A DNA stretch of 7,736 nt. Source: Bacteroidales bacterium UBA5537. GTDB taxonomy: Bacteria; Bacteroidota; Bacteroidia; Bacteroidales; Lentimicrobiaceae. The stretch's first letter is position 1. Every line of letters starts with the position of its first letter. Location of the stretch: NCBI GenBank assembly GCA_002426025.1, contig DINP01000047.1, positions 1-7,736 of the forward strand, given 5' to 3'. The position numbers were made by a program, and so were the translations under genes. The notes beneath the pieces were generated by a model. It was given only the letters and a program-made list of their open reading frames with translations, had not been told where the DNA came from and did not search any database. Shown here piece by piece: positions 7,692-7,736 of this stretch.

Positions 7692-7736
7692 AATCAGCGA
7701 ATCAGCGAATCAGCGAATCAACGAATCAACGAATCA
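7692..7736. repeat. 8-bp tandem repeat upstream of the GH18 gene, continuing past the window
   Basis: Three copies of AATCAGCG (7692-7715) are followed by two copies of AATCAACG (7716-7731) and a partial AATCA at the window edge. The array starts 37 bases upstream of the GH18 start codon at 7654. Less perfect copies seem to precede it: AATTAGCA (7684-7691) and AATCAAAT (7675-7682), which suggests an older, decayed end of the array. Its total length is unknown because it runs off the window. Confidence 0.9.

Noticed and set aside
7692..7736. Octamer array as a CRISPR array or origin iterons
   Set aside because: Units are directly adjacent 8-mers without spacers, which excludes CRISPR, and there is no replication gene, DnaA-box cluster or other origin feature nearby.

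Overview
The window looks like a chromosomal segment of a free-living or environmental member of the Bacteroidota. The evidence is a TonB-dependent receptor paired with a surface-type lipoprotein whose cysteine is followed by acidic residues, and two large secreted proteins ending in type IX secretion (T9SS) type A sorting domains with a YPNPA motif. Shine-Dalgarno signals are mostly weak or absent, as is usual in this phylum. The sequence does not allow a call to genus.

Left part (1-3648, all + strand): three closely spaced genes. A 5'-truncated multi-spanning membrane protein of the DUF6580 type ends 5 bases before a 663-residue TonB-dependent receptor resembling BtuB. After 54 bases comes a 367-residue lipoprotein that resembles the YncE/DUF5074-type beta-propellers, including BtuG. 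BtuB-BtuG pairs are the outer-membrane corrinoid (vitamin B12) uptake machine of gut Bacteroides, so the best reading is a corrinoid uptake operon. The small membrane protein is a candidate partner, perhaps the inner-membrane step. Any cobalamin riboswitch would lie left of the window and cannot be seen.

Right part (3747-7654): two genes facing each other. On the + strand is a 682-residue secreted protein with seven FG-GAP/VCBS-like calcium-motif repeats, probably one seven-bladed propeller, followed by a linker rich in Asp-Thr motifs and a T9SS sorting domain. On the - strand is a 584-residue secreted glycoside hydrolase family 18 enzyme with a CUB-like domain and a T9SS sorting domain. A short AT-rich hairpin lies in the 104 bases between their 3' ends.

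Right edge: an 8-bp tandem repeat (AATCAGCG, changing to AATCAACG) begins about 37 bases upstream of the GH18 start codon and runs off the window.

No RNA genes, CRISPR arrays, insertion sequences or phage genes were seen. No stretch longer than about 105 bases lacks a gene. Nothing here is clearly a new system. The most promising lead is the possible functional link between the DUF6580-type membrane protein and the BtuB/BtuG-like pair.
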